Shown here: positions 1 through 9,964 of the stretch, in pieces | How positions within the stretch are numbered: the first letter of the stretch is position 1 | Layout of the letters: the number at the start of each line of letters is the position of its first letter | Assembly (NCBI RefSeq): GCF_000400465.1 | Contig: NW_008806275.1 | Coordinates: 434,001 to 498,000, forward strand | Direction: 5' to 3' | DNA length: 64,000 nt | Source of the DNA: Wallemia ichthyophaga EXF-994 | Taxonomy: Eukaryota; Basidiomycota; Wallemiomycetes; Wallemiales; Wallemiaceae | Notes under the pieces: generated by a model | The model's database searches: none | What the model was told of the DNA's origin: nothing | The model's input: the letters and a program-made list of their open reading frames with translations, nothing else | Translations under genes and position numbers: made by a program

Positions 1-1786
1 ATAATAGCAAAAAGCACATTCTCGAAAATTATGGAACTTACGCTAATGATTATAGCGATTTCATCAAGGGAATGGAAGATCCTGATCAATTAAAAAAATC
101 AGACTACGTCATACAATTCCCTTATGTTGCACCTGTTAGTTTGACTGCTTTGACTATCAATCACTCACAATTTTCCAGGTTTTTGATGGGAAATCCGCAG
201 AAGAACTTGAACGCCAAGCCGAGAAAAAGCGTGAAGCTGGTAGGAGACTTCAAGAACAAGCGGCTAAGACGCGATCTGAGAAGGTATACGAGCTGTTTAA
301 TGTTTGGAAAGACGGCTGACAAAGATTTTTATAGTTGGTCAACAAAGAAGCTGAGATCAAGTGGATGGAACAGCTCCGCGAGACAAAAGCAAAAGAACCT
401 GCTAATGTTTACCTCCGTAAGCTGCAAGAAGAAGGGTTTGATGACGAAAAAGATCTAGAGGATCTTTACAAACGTACCGTTAAGACTCTGCAGCAAGGAA
501 GAGATCGTGAACTTGGTATTGAAGAACCGACTGAAAAGGTGGGTAAAGTAGCTATCTCAATTCTTTTCTAATGTCGTTCACCAAAGGAAACGCCCAAATT
601 TACACTTGTAGACATTCCTGATGCGCAATTGAATGAGGAAGAACTGAAAGAGAAAAAAAAGCAGAGGTTGCTGAAGGCCGGCTACGATGCTCGTATGCGC
701 GCCAAAGAAGAGAAAGAGGCTGAAGCCAAGAAATTGGAAGATAAAGCGAGGATGGATGCTTATGAGAAGGAGCATCACTTTGACCGGTGGTTACAGAAAT
801 TGCGTGATGACTACAATGTGAGTATTAAGTCACTACGCTATACGTTATTCACCAATCAATCTAGAACGCCCTCGCTCGTCAAAAAGAAAAAGAGAGAATG
901 AAGTACGCACTGGCTGACAGAAAGTCAGCTGCTGCGCAGAACCGTATGCGCAACATTGCAGACTTAGCTCACGAAGGCAAGACAGAGGCAGCAAGCAAAG
1001 GACTGAAACGTGGTCGCAAAAAGAAAGAAGAAAAGGAAGTAGATGACGACAGGTTCGGCGAGAATGATTCAGATTGGAAAATATACAAAGATATAAAAAA
1101 CGAGAACGACAGTGAAGACGAAGAAGATGAGGCTCTGCAGCTCGATGAACTGGAAGCAAGGTTATTAGAGAATGATGTGGACTTTACAGCGGAGCATACT
1201 CGTCTAAGCAAACTAAAGGCGCAGCGTCGACTGCTCAATACGTTCTACTATGGTGGTGAAGATCCGTATGAAGACGACAGGGGTGATGCCGACCAAACTG
1301 AGACTCCAGAGCAGGTCAAGCAATCTCACCAGCTTCATCTCAATATTGAGAGATATCGCGTACCTGAAGTACTCTTCCAGCCTAGCATTGCGGGATCTGA
1401 TAAGGCTGGTCTAGTCGAGATGGTGAATCATGTACTCAAGTCGTTCAGCTTCCAAGAAAAGAGTAGACTACTGGGCGTAAGTGGTTTTTCTTATAGGTCG
1501 GCCATAGTCTAACGTCCCTAAGAATATTCATTTGACTGGTGGATTCGCAGGTATATCGAACTTCGATAACAAGGTCTACAACTCCCTCAAACCCATTGTG
1601 CCTGTTGGGAGTGCTTTCAAGGTGACGCGCACGCCTGATCCACGCTTTGACGCTTGGAGGGGCATGGCGAAGTGGGCGCGTACGTCGGACGGCGTGGAAG
1701 GTTGGGTGACTAAGGAGATGTGGGATGAAGAAGGCCCTGATAGGCTTGAAGCTAGAGGTGCTTATAGACACGCTTTGACTTGGTAA
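1..1786 (+). CDS. ARP5: Actin-related protein 5 (INO80 complex), 5' truncated
   Basis: This is the C-terminal part of ARP5, the actin-fold subunit of the INO80 chromatin remodeller in the nucleus. The window cuts off the N-terminal actin subdomains; the first complete codon is at base 3. I join exons around introns 135-179, 284-334, 539-586, 818-864 and 1477-1522 (45-51 nt). The protein then has the long charged insert typical of ARP5 (EELERQAEKKREAGRRLQEQ, then a KAGYDARMRAKEEKE stretch and an acidic Lys-rich segment). It returns to the actin fold with ERYRVPEVLFQPSIAG and NIHLTGGFAGISNF, and ends GAYRHALTW. The ARP5-specific insert separates it from actin and other ARPs. Introns 3 and 5 end in AAG rather than CAG/TAG. 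Confidence 0.9.
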
Positions 1787-2160
1787 TCTTGTTTGAACTT
1801 ATTTATATTATACCACGGCAGCGACGCCATTGGATCAACTGTATCAAGTTGTTTCATCTTTGTTCTTCTACTGAATCAAAAATCCGACAGATATGTCGAC
1901 ATTAATATAACTATTGGGGTACTCGGAGTAACTGCCATTGGTAATGTGTGAATCATGCAGGCGCCTGCACAGCCACAAAAACTGATGATACCCAGAAGTA
2001 CGGTAAGTATAAAAATCACGCAGAAATTTGCCTCTGTAGTTGCCGCGGGAGTGTCTTCTCGTGAATCAATTGTAATGACGTATTGCAATCGTCGGGTTAT
2101 ATTGGATACGTTTCCAAGTTGACATCCATTTCTTATCATTCACCGCGAGTAAAGAAGGAA

Positions 2161-3494
2161 ATGTTAGCACACAAATCGCTGCAACCAATGAGGATAGCTC
2201 GCATGAGCGTCCCATTGAGGAGCTTATCAGTCACGCCACTGCGATTCGCCAACAATACCACTCAGGGCTATCCAGAGTCTGGTACACCTTCGAAGAAAGA
2301 TGTTCAGCTTGAGAAGGACCAAGGGCTCAAGGATCTCTCCAAGAAGAGTGCAGTGGGCACGCAAGAAGGTGTTCACTTCCAAATGACGCCACCATTCCAA
2401 CAGAAAGGAGCAGGAGCCGGTTTGGAAGTGAACAATAAGCCCCTTGGAGATTACCTTCTCACACATCCCGTTTACACCAACGAGGAACTTGAAAGCGTGA
2501 AAGTTTTAGAATTTACCAAAAAAACATTTAGCGATAAATGCGCGAATGCACTGGTGAAGCTGATGAGAACTTCATTTGACCTTGTTACAGGATACAAGCA
2601 CAAGGAAGTAACGCCTGAAGTCAAAGACAAGCCGTTGGATTGGCTGATCAGCAAGGGCTATGTGCTGAGTGAAAAGCAATGGTTGAGAAGGTTTATCTTC
2701 CTTGAATCAGTGGCTGGATGTCCTGGTTTTGTTGCTTAAGTCTCTTTGTTCTATTTACCTCTCTGACTGTCATTAGGTCGCCGCGATGGTTCGCCACTTG
2801 CGCAGCCTTCGTCGGATGAACAGAGACGGGGGGTATATCAACATGCTCCTCGCAGAAGCCGAGAACGAGAGAATGCATCTCATGTCATTTCTCGCCGTCG
2901 AGAAGCCAAGTGTTTCTATGAGAGCTATGGTTTTGGCTGCTCAAGGTGTATTTTTCAACGCCTTCTTCTTAGGGTATCTCATAAATCCAAAGATCTGTCA
3001 CCGCTTTACTGCTGTCCTTGAAGAGGAAGCTGTCGTTACTTACACACGTGCCATTGAAGGTGAGACAATGCCATCCGTGCAATTTTGGATAACAAACATT
3101 GACGTCATTCAGAAATTCAAAATGGCTATGTGCCAGGATGGACCAACAAGAAGATTCCTCAAATCGCACGTGGCTATTGGCAACTACCAGAGTCAGCAAC
3201 CATGCTCGATCTCTGCCATGTTGTTCGCGCAGACGAAAGTAACCACCGGTTTACCAACCACACGCTATCAGAACTTGACCTCGATAAGCACCTCAACCCG
3301 CTTTCTTTACAGGAACCAGACGCTGTGACTCGTGGAACGTGGGTTGAGATTGATTGATCAATCTAAAACTAACACAATTTATCAGCAAGCTTGGTTTCAC
3401 CCGTGAAGAGAGTGCTGCATGGCTAGCTGAGACAAGCAGCGCTATCCAGAAGAAGAAGGATGAGGGCTCCTACGTTAGACCACATTCTCATTAG
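2161..3494 (+). CDS. AOX1: Mitochondrial alternative oxidase
   Basis: This di-iron quinol oxidase passes electrons from ubiquinol directly to oxygen in the mitochondrial inner membrane, bypassing complexes III and IV. Four exons (introns 2731-2776, 3060-3112, 3339-3385) give 395 aa. The first ATG opens a basic, Ser/Arg-rich, acid-free leader that fits a presequence; the frame stays open upstream but has no ATG. Iron-ligand motifs are present in order: LESVAG (Glu near residue 182), ENERMH (EXXH near 221-224), EEEAVVTYTRAIEE, and RADESNHR (EXXH). A membrane-associated hydrophobic segment lies between them. The length is normal for fungal AOX. The last intron uses GTGGGT, a donor seen often in this window. 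No regulatory site was identified. Confidence 0.95.
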
Positions 3495-3719
3495 CTAGAC
3501 ATTGTCAGCATTTTCTCCTCTCAGTCAAAGCATAACGCAATCAGCACTGTATTCACTCTTCATTGATCTAACAGATAATTTCCCATACCGTTACAAAATC
3601 AATATGAGTAGACAGATTCATATCAACTAGCGTGTGTGATGAGTAAAAGCATGACAAAAATAAGATAGCGAGGAATAGCGATACTGAAGCGTTATGAATA
3701 TAACCTAGTCTCGTTGTGT

Positions 3720-5762
3720 CTACCTATCCAGTGTCGCATCATAGCCGAGCTCCTGGTAGACTTGCTCCATCATTTCCTTATCTTGAAGAGAATTGTTCCC
3801 TCCTGGGAAAGCCTTGTCCATCTCTTCCAAAGTAAGACCCTTTGTTTCAGGAAGTACGAAAATAGAGAATACTAAAGCTAGGGCTGCCCAAGCTTTAGAG
3901 AAGTATAAGTGCATGAGCTAAAATTTTCATGTGACTCACCACCAAAAAAGTAAAATGTACCATAAGATGTCATGTCTTCCATCATAGAAGGCGTAGCCAG
4001 ACCAATAACCATATTCGAGGCCCAAGTAACGGCAGTGGTTATTGATACACCCGTACTCCTCAAGCTTAATGGAAAAATTTCACTAGGTAAGAGCCATCCT
4101 ATAGGGGAGAAGGAAATTGCGTTGAATACACAAAACAGAAATATAAAAACGACTGCAGCATATCCGACATCTTGGGGTAGTTGTTCGTTGTAACTAGCCA
4201 AAAGACTTGCAACGATCAAATGACAAACGAGGCATCCAGATGCACCAATAATGAGCAATGGTTTGCGTCCTACCTTGTCCACAATTAGTACTATTGGGAT
4301 AGTTGCAACAAAATTGACAATTCCATACACCCCGGTGCCGATCATTGTGGAGGAAGTGCCCTGAATCCCAGCTTGTCCAAGAATCGTTGGACTGTAATAG
4401 ATCATTGCGTTACCGCCCAAGTACTGTTGAAGCTGGTTTATGTTTGTTAGCCATTACTAGCTTATGATTATAACTAACAAACATAGTCAGAGCTCCACAA
4501 AGTAGTCTCTTACGGTTCCCAGCTCGGAACAGAGCTTTATATGGCTCTGAAAACTTTGATATGGCACCTTTGTGAGGATACTGCTCTTTGACGCGCGCTT
4601 CAAATATGACCTCAGCTTTAACATCAGTCAGCTCTGCATTCAAGACCTGATCTTGCGCGTCTCTTCTGCGTAACTTGGCCAGAGTAGCACGCGCCTCATC
4701 CTCTTTTCCAATTGAAAGTAAGAATCGCGGCGACCTGGGCATGAAGAATAAAGCTACCCAAAGGACCAGGGCAGGTAGAATTTGAATTGCGAATGGTATG
4801 ATCCAGGAAGCATCAGATTGCCTACATATGCCATCGGATGGTAAATCGTGTTTCGGATCGAACGATGGAGCTTTCTGACCGGCGTTTGGTTCGCCAGTGT
4901 ACTGCCCCTTAGATCCAAGCTCCGGATTGCAATATTTACTTCCAATGAATGAGGTACCATACGTTATCCAATAGCTTTCTAGAGTGAGCAATTTCGACAC
5001 GTTTTATGTTTAAACAAGTGCGACTCACGAGACCATAATACCGAATGTTATAGATAACTGCTGTACACACACTAACGATCCTCTAAGGTTAGTGGGAGTG
5101 CATTCGGAAATGTACATTGGTATACACTCGGTCAGTGCTCCGACAGCTAATCCGGCTACAACTCTACCGCCGTATAACCAAGCTATTGATTGAGCAGCTG
5201 TTTGTATTGTCGCACCTAGAACAAAGATACAGAGCGAAAGTGATATAAACCACTTCCTCCCAAGATGCTTGTTGTCCGCGGCTGGTCCACCGATCAGAGC
5301 ACCAAAAATGGCAGCAATCAGAAGTGAAGCAACAAAGATACCCTTTTTATCTGCATCTAAAACGTCTCTGAAATCGTTTTTGAAGCTTTCGAGAGCTAGA
5401 ACGTTGGAAACTGTGATTGTCTTAGCTGAGACAATAAAATTCAAACACAACCGCACCGACACCCTGTAGAAGCGTAAGTAATTTCATTAGCCTCGTAATT
5501 TTAAGCTTACCTGGTCATAGCCAAAGATCATTCCACCCAGTGTAGCTGTAAATGAAACAAATGTACTGGGCGGGCATTAGCAACAATGTGCATTTGCGCA
5601 GACTAGTACTCACACGTATGGATTTTCAAACATACCTCTAATTGAGCTTTTACCTTTAGCAACATCTATATTTTTTGCTTGTTCTTGCTCAGCCTCGACT
5701 ATATAGTCCTCATGCTGCGTCTCGGATGTTCCTTTTTCTTTTTCTTTTTCGAAAATGTTCAT
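3720..5762 (-). CDS. MFS sugar (hexose-type) transporter
   Basis: This is a plasma-membrane sugar porter of the fungal HXT/MFS family. Seven exons give 584 aa; introns are 5566-5613, 5464-5510, 5411-5456, 4975-5028, 4433-4478 and 3893-3939. The joined protein has FGYDQGVVSNVLALESF in the first membrane segment, GGRVVAGLAVGAL, PRSPRFLL after helix 6, LGGNAMIYYSPTI in helix 7, and the C-terminal PETKGLTLEEMD signature. Exon 3 is only 7 nt (5457-5463) and is needed to restore the conserved GYDQGVVS. Two introns end in AAG. The N-terminus is Lys/Glu-rich and cytosolic. The substrate cannot be read from sequence; hexose is the usual one. The upstream region holds a 14-bp palindrome and a CACGTG. 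Confidence 0.92.
5457..5463 (-). other. 7-nt microexon of the sugar transporter
   Basis: Between exon 2 (ending GAC CAG) and exon 4 (starting TT TCC AAC), only the 7 nt GGTGTCG restore the family motif GYDQGVVS and keep frame. They are flanked by a 47-nt intron ending CTACAG and a 46-nt intron starting GTGCGG. All seven exons then sum to 1755 nt (585 codons). Confidence 0.8.
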
Positions 5763-5849
5763 AGTAAGGTATGTAGTGGCTGTAGGGTAAAATGTGGTCT
5801 TATTTAATATGTTCTACTCAATTATGCCTCAACGAAAACATGATCAATG

Positions 5850-5855
5850 CACGTG
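5850..5855. promoter_or_regulatory. CACGTG E-box upstream of sugar transporter
   Basis: CACGTG, followed by AC, lies about 90 bp upstream of the transporter ATG. This core is bound by fungal bHLH factors of the Cbf1/Pho4/USF type. Function here is inferred from motif and position only; a 6-bp match can occur by chance. Confidence 0.35.
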
Positions 5856-5894
5856 ACAGCTGACGAACGATACACGTCACCTGAATACAATCTA

Positions 5895-5908
5895 ATACTG
5901 ATCAGTAT
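5895..5908. promoter_or_regulatory. Perfect 14-bp palindrome in sugar transporter promoter
   Basis: ATACTGATCAGTAT is a perfect dyad about 135 bp upstream of the transporter start codon. Its symmetry suggests a dimeric regulator site. The regulator is unknown. Confidence 0.35.
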
Positions 5909-6350
5909 AGCAATCAATAGTCTATGACAATGGAAGTTATCTCAGATGTTCGATTAAAGCAGCTCCGACACCGATGTGAATATGAAAAGTGAAAATTATC
6001 CGGCCCGAATCACTGAGAAGTCATCTTTTCGGACCTGAATGCGGAAATGAAAAGTTATTTTTCTAAGAATTAGGGGGGTTTCAGTTAAGCTACAAGGATA
6101 TTTCAGGCTTAAATGCGTTTCAATCGAACAATAATTCCGAGACTGCGGAAATACTCCTGGGCATCTTGAATTAGCCCGAAAAGCCAAACAACACTTGATA
6201 ATTATTTACTGGTTACAACTACGTGCATAATATCACGATTTAAATTAACTTGAGATTTATTATATATGTATCGTCAACGTTTATAGCAGCCTACTCGGAA
6301 TTTTCAAAATGTAATTCATGTATTAAGAGCAATAATTTAATCTTTCTTTT

Positions 6351-9047
6351 TCAAACCATCATTACATCCAATCTCGACAGCTGTTGGAGGACATCGCTTG
6401 AGATTCTGAATCTGAGCAGTCCAACGAACATCATGAGTGTGCGAGCTTTCGCACGGAGTTGACCCATTTTCTGTAATTTCAAGTTGTCAGTATGGATGAA
6501 GATTTTCTGAAGTAACTGCCAACTCACGTTTTGTCTAGAAGTGTCCCCGAATGGAGATTCCTTCAAGTTGGCGTGTATTTTGAAGAGGATGTTCATAGTG
6601 ACGAGAAGAATATCAGAGAAGTTCCTCGATATACTCTCATTGATTTCTTTAAAGTCTTCCGCTTTCCTTGTGATTGAAATAACGTCACCAGACAGAGGAA
6701 TAATGTTGAGTTGTTCAATACCATCGAGAGCGAAATCCAATTGAGATTGTTCGTAATGCTTGAGAATCTCCTTCAACTTTAGAAGGACTTGCAATGTTTC
6801 CCTGTTATTCTTGTCTACTCTGTGCGCGATACGTGCATCTCTCTTGTAGTGGCTGAGTATGTTATTCGACAATTCAAACAGCTCATCTTGGCTTCTATCG
6901 TTAGGGTTCGAGTAAAGAGACAAGCCGAGCTCATGACAGAGTACGAGGATAACCTTGTTGTACTCTTCCGACAAGTTGTACAGCAAGATTGCATCTCTTG
7001 TACGCTTCTCGAGCTCGGCCTTATGTGCTGAAGCCTTAACGATGTTGACGAGGAAATCTCTTTGGTTGTCGAGGCTGATAAGACTGAGATCCTTCTCTAT
7101 CATCCCCTGCAACTTTGTACCATCAGGTTTGATCTCGCCCACTAACTCAGTATACGCTCTAGTCTCCAATACGAGGTCTTTGATGTAGGCGTGGCAGAGT
7201 GCTATTTGCTGCTTGTTGACTGGGGTTGGGGCATCACTATTGAGGCATATAAGATAAAGGTATTGCAATGCCTCGCATGGGTCCGTTTTAGCGAAGATGC
7301 GCGTATATCTCTGTATCATTCTCGCAAAGTCGAGCGTAGGCTGACCGTTTGCGTCTGCTGTGACTGTTGGTATGTGAGTGAGTGTGAGTGTTTGTACCTA
7401 ATGATGTAAGCTTCACTTACGCAGTTCGATCTCAGACGTGTGGGACTTCTCGGGTGCACGCAGCAGACCGTAGTATGAAAGAGCGACAGCGAAGTGGACA
7501 GCATCGACTTGGTACTGGACATTGTTGTAGAGGTACGCCACGGCGCGCTCGAACTGACCGCATAAAAGCAATACTGTGAAATACTTGATGGGATTATTAC
7601 CCTTCGGGTCGAAATGCTTATCACCAAATTTGAGAAGCAGTCCGGCTAATTCTCTCAGCCCGAATGATTCAGATGGCGAGTCTTCGCCTGGTGCGCTCTC
7701 TCTGACGAGCGACAACTGCAGCCACAACCAATCTTCAGTTGTGGTTGTGATGGATTGTAAGTTACGTCTTGATAGTTCTGCTCTTCCAACCAATTTGTAG
7801 AGTGCATATTTGTACGGATCAATTGAGCCTGACTCAGCAGCGAAACGTATTCTTGTGTTGTATGTTGACATGAATCTGTCATGAAGTTGTCTCGGCAAGC
7901 GCTGATGAGGAGAGTCGAGCCATGATTTGAAGTACGGGACGAATTCTCTCTCAGTCTTACCAAGAGCCTCTTCGTTTTCAATAGCCAAGTCTAAGGCTTC
8001 ATTGGGATGACCGGTGCGCAAGAGGGTAAAGAGCATAGCCCAGAGAGGCTGACCAGAGATAATCTCTATCTTAGGATCAGACCAACCACCATTCTTTGCG
8101 TACTTGACATTGAGGAAACCTCTGACCTTGTTTTGAATGAGTGGCAAGCCACCAACCTGAGCTTGTGAAGGATTTTGAATGATGATCTTCTCAATGTACT
8201 TCAAGTATTGATGTTCCAAGAAGTGCTTGGAGCCAGTTGTCCAAAGAGTGCGAAGATTGCGCGCCTCGTCAGATTCAGAGGATTGGTGGAGGTATGAGTT
8301 TGAGTATTCTCTTTGGGAGAGTGCAGCTCTCTGAAATTCACCGTTAACGACAGACTTCTCTCTTAAGGAAGAAGCGAGCAGTTGCCAGCAGTCGTGGATC
8401 TGGTTTGAACGAGTGTCAGTGGTTGAGAGAGACTTGGCAATCGATGATAGCTCAGATATGATTGGATAGTTGTAGGCTTGCAAGCGATACTCGTTAAGCT
8501 TCTTGACGAGATTAGCGTAGCTGTTCATGCGCGTGTTAACAGCTAGAGTGGTTGAAGGGATGGTGGAGTAAGAGGAGGACTGTTGTGGGATGAAATCGAC
8601 GTCATTAGAGTAAGAATGCTGTCCTAGCTCCTCGAATAAGAGAGACAGCCTTTTGTTCCAGGAAGATTGAAGATTTTCAGATAAATTGGATTGAAATTGA
8701 TTAACAGTATCTCTCCTGCCTTCCTCAATGGTGGATATAATAGTTTGTTCATATTGATGTCTCAAGTAGCCGTCTAAATCGCTATCAAGCAACGGTTGAA
8801 GAGGTTCAAACGTGTTATTGAGATTGTTGTTGATTGTAAATATCTTATCTGATAAATCACTCGCGTTTAAGCCACCAGATGCCAATAGATAATGTACTCT
8901 GCTATCAATATCACCTCTCTGCTTATGGACCAACTTCTTGGACTGGTTCTCGATCTGATCCAAGCCGAGGTGTATCTGCGGTAGATCTGGCTTGGATAGA
9001 TGGCTCGTAAGAGTTCTCGACTGCGCTAATAAATCCGCCAACGACAT
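6351..9047 (-). CDS. NIC96: Nucleoporin NIC96 (Nup93)
   Basis: This is an inner-ring scaffold nucleoporin of the nuclear pore complex. Three exons (introns 7364-7420 and 6471-6527, both 57 nt) give 860 aa, close to the usual 800-860. The N-terminus (MSLADLLAQSRTL) starts a coiled-coil region. The large alpha-solenoid follows, with LWAMLFTLLRTGHPNEALDL and FERAVAYLYNN near the end of exon 1 and DFARMIQRYTRIFAKTDPCEALQYL early in exon 2. The C-terminus has KARTLMMFVGLLRFRISSDVL. The second intron is a multiple of three and stop-free, so its retention would insert 19 in-frame residues; the canonical splice signals favour removal. The start faces SEC4 across 75 bp. Confidence 0.92.
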
Positions 9048-9122
9048 GAAGGTATTTTTTAACCACGTCGTCAGCACAAACGGCCATCTTGAAAAATAAG
9101 TTTATAAATACCAGTATAAACT
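9048..9122. promoter_or_regulatory. 75-bp divergent promoter, NIC96 / SEC4
   Basis: Only 75 bp separate the two start codons, so both 5' UTRs and core promoters must fit here or overlap the coding regions. I see no clear TATA box. Confidence 0.6.
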
Positions 9123-9887
9123 ATGGGCAATCCGCATTATGACTTTTTAATGTGAGTATTTCCGTGGCTCAATTTCCCAGTATATGGCTTACAGTCCCAG
9201 TAAACGTGTGTACCCCAAGTTATTGAATATACGCCACTAAGCACCCCCCGCAGTTCTTCTTATCGGTGATTCTGGCGTTGGTAAATCCTGTCTCCTTCTC
9301 CGCTTCTGTGACGATGCATGGACGCCATCATTCATCACAACGATTGGTATCGATTTCAAGATCAGAACGATAGAATTGGATGGGAAGAGAATTAAGTTAC
9401 AGATTGTGAGTTGATATCCCTCCTATTCACATACACCATTATAACACATCATCAGTGGGATACTGCCGGTCAAGAGCGCTTTAGAACTATCACTACCGCT
9501 TATTATAGAGGCGCAATGGGTATTTTACTCGTTTATGACGTTACAGACGAGCGCAGCTTCAACAACGTTAGAACTTGGCATTCAAATGTCGTTCAATACG
9601 CTTCTGAAGGCGTTAATAAGATATTAGTTGGTAATAAATGCGATTGGGATGAGAAGCGCGCTATTTCTCAAGACCAGGGCAAAGAATTGGCTGATAGCTT
9701 GGAAATTAAGTTCATTGAAACATCCGCAAAGAATAACATCGGCGTTGAAGACGCTTTCTTTAGCTTAGCACGTGATATCAAGTCAAGACTCATCGACAGC
9801 CAGTCTTCAAACTCCAATAACAATTCCTCAAACGTCAAAGTCGACGCAAATCAAAATCAACCCGCTACCTCTGGTGGTTGTTGCTAA
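9123..9887 (+). CDS. SEC4: Rab-family GTPase SEC4/Rab8
   Basis: This small GTPase directs secretory vesicles to the plasma membrane through the exocyst. Four exons (9123-9151, 9201-9205, 9254-9405, 9456-9887) sum to 618 nt and give 205 aa. G1 is GDSGVGKS, effector/switch I is [12 protein letters not shown]3 is [10 protein letters not shown]4 is GNKCD and G5 is ETSAK. The C-terminus is Ser/Asn-rich and ends GGCC, a double-geranylgeranylation signal. [17 protein letters not shown] matches the Sec4/Rab8/Ypt2 subgroup. Exon 2 is a 5-nt microexon, TAAAC, needed to produce the conserved DFLIKLLLIGDSG. An alternative 11-nt exon using an earlier acceptor would give DFLIPSKLLLIG and is less likely. 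Confidence 0.95.
9201..9205 (+). other. 5-nt microexon of SEC4
   Basis: TAAAC lies between a 49-nt intron (9152-9200, GTGAGT...CCCAG) and a 48-nt intron (9206-9253, GTGTGT...CGCAG). It supplies the end of Ile, all of Lys and the first base of Leu in LIKLLLIG, the near-invariant Rab8/Sec4 beta-1 motif. Confidence 0.75.
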
Positions 9888-9964
9888 CGCAATTCCCTTA
9901 CTCAATTTCATTTCAATATCTGTTGATTCTCATTTATAACGTACTTTACATTTTCTTTGTTTAT

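Larger units (their letters stand above)
5763..6350. other. Intergenic region: sugar transporter promoter and NIC96 3' flank
   Basis: This is 588 bp without a supportable gene. The half next to the transporter is its promoter, holding a CACGTG E-box (5850-5855) and a perfect 14-bp palindrome (5895-5908). The rest is AT-rich 3' flank of NIC96. A 63-codon open frame at 5996-6187 lacks support. Confidence 0.6.

Noticed and set aside
3893-3939. 22-nt intron ending TTTTAG in the sugar transporter
   Set aside because: Too short for splicing; the 47-nt version ending TCTAAAG restores FFGAWAALALVF in frame.
5996-6187. Minus-strand 63-codon open frame
   Set aside because: No similarity, low complexity, and it lies in the AT-rich spacer between two well-defined genes.
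9201-9205. Alternative 11-nt exon TCCCAGTAAAC for SEC4
   Set aside because: It gives DFLIPSKLLLIG with a two-residue insertion in a nearly invariant motif; the 5-nt exon restores the family sequence exactly.
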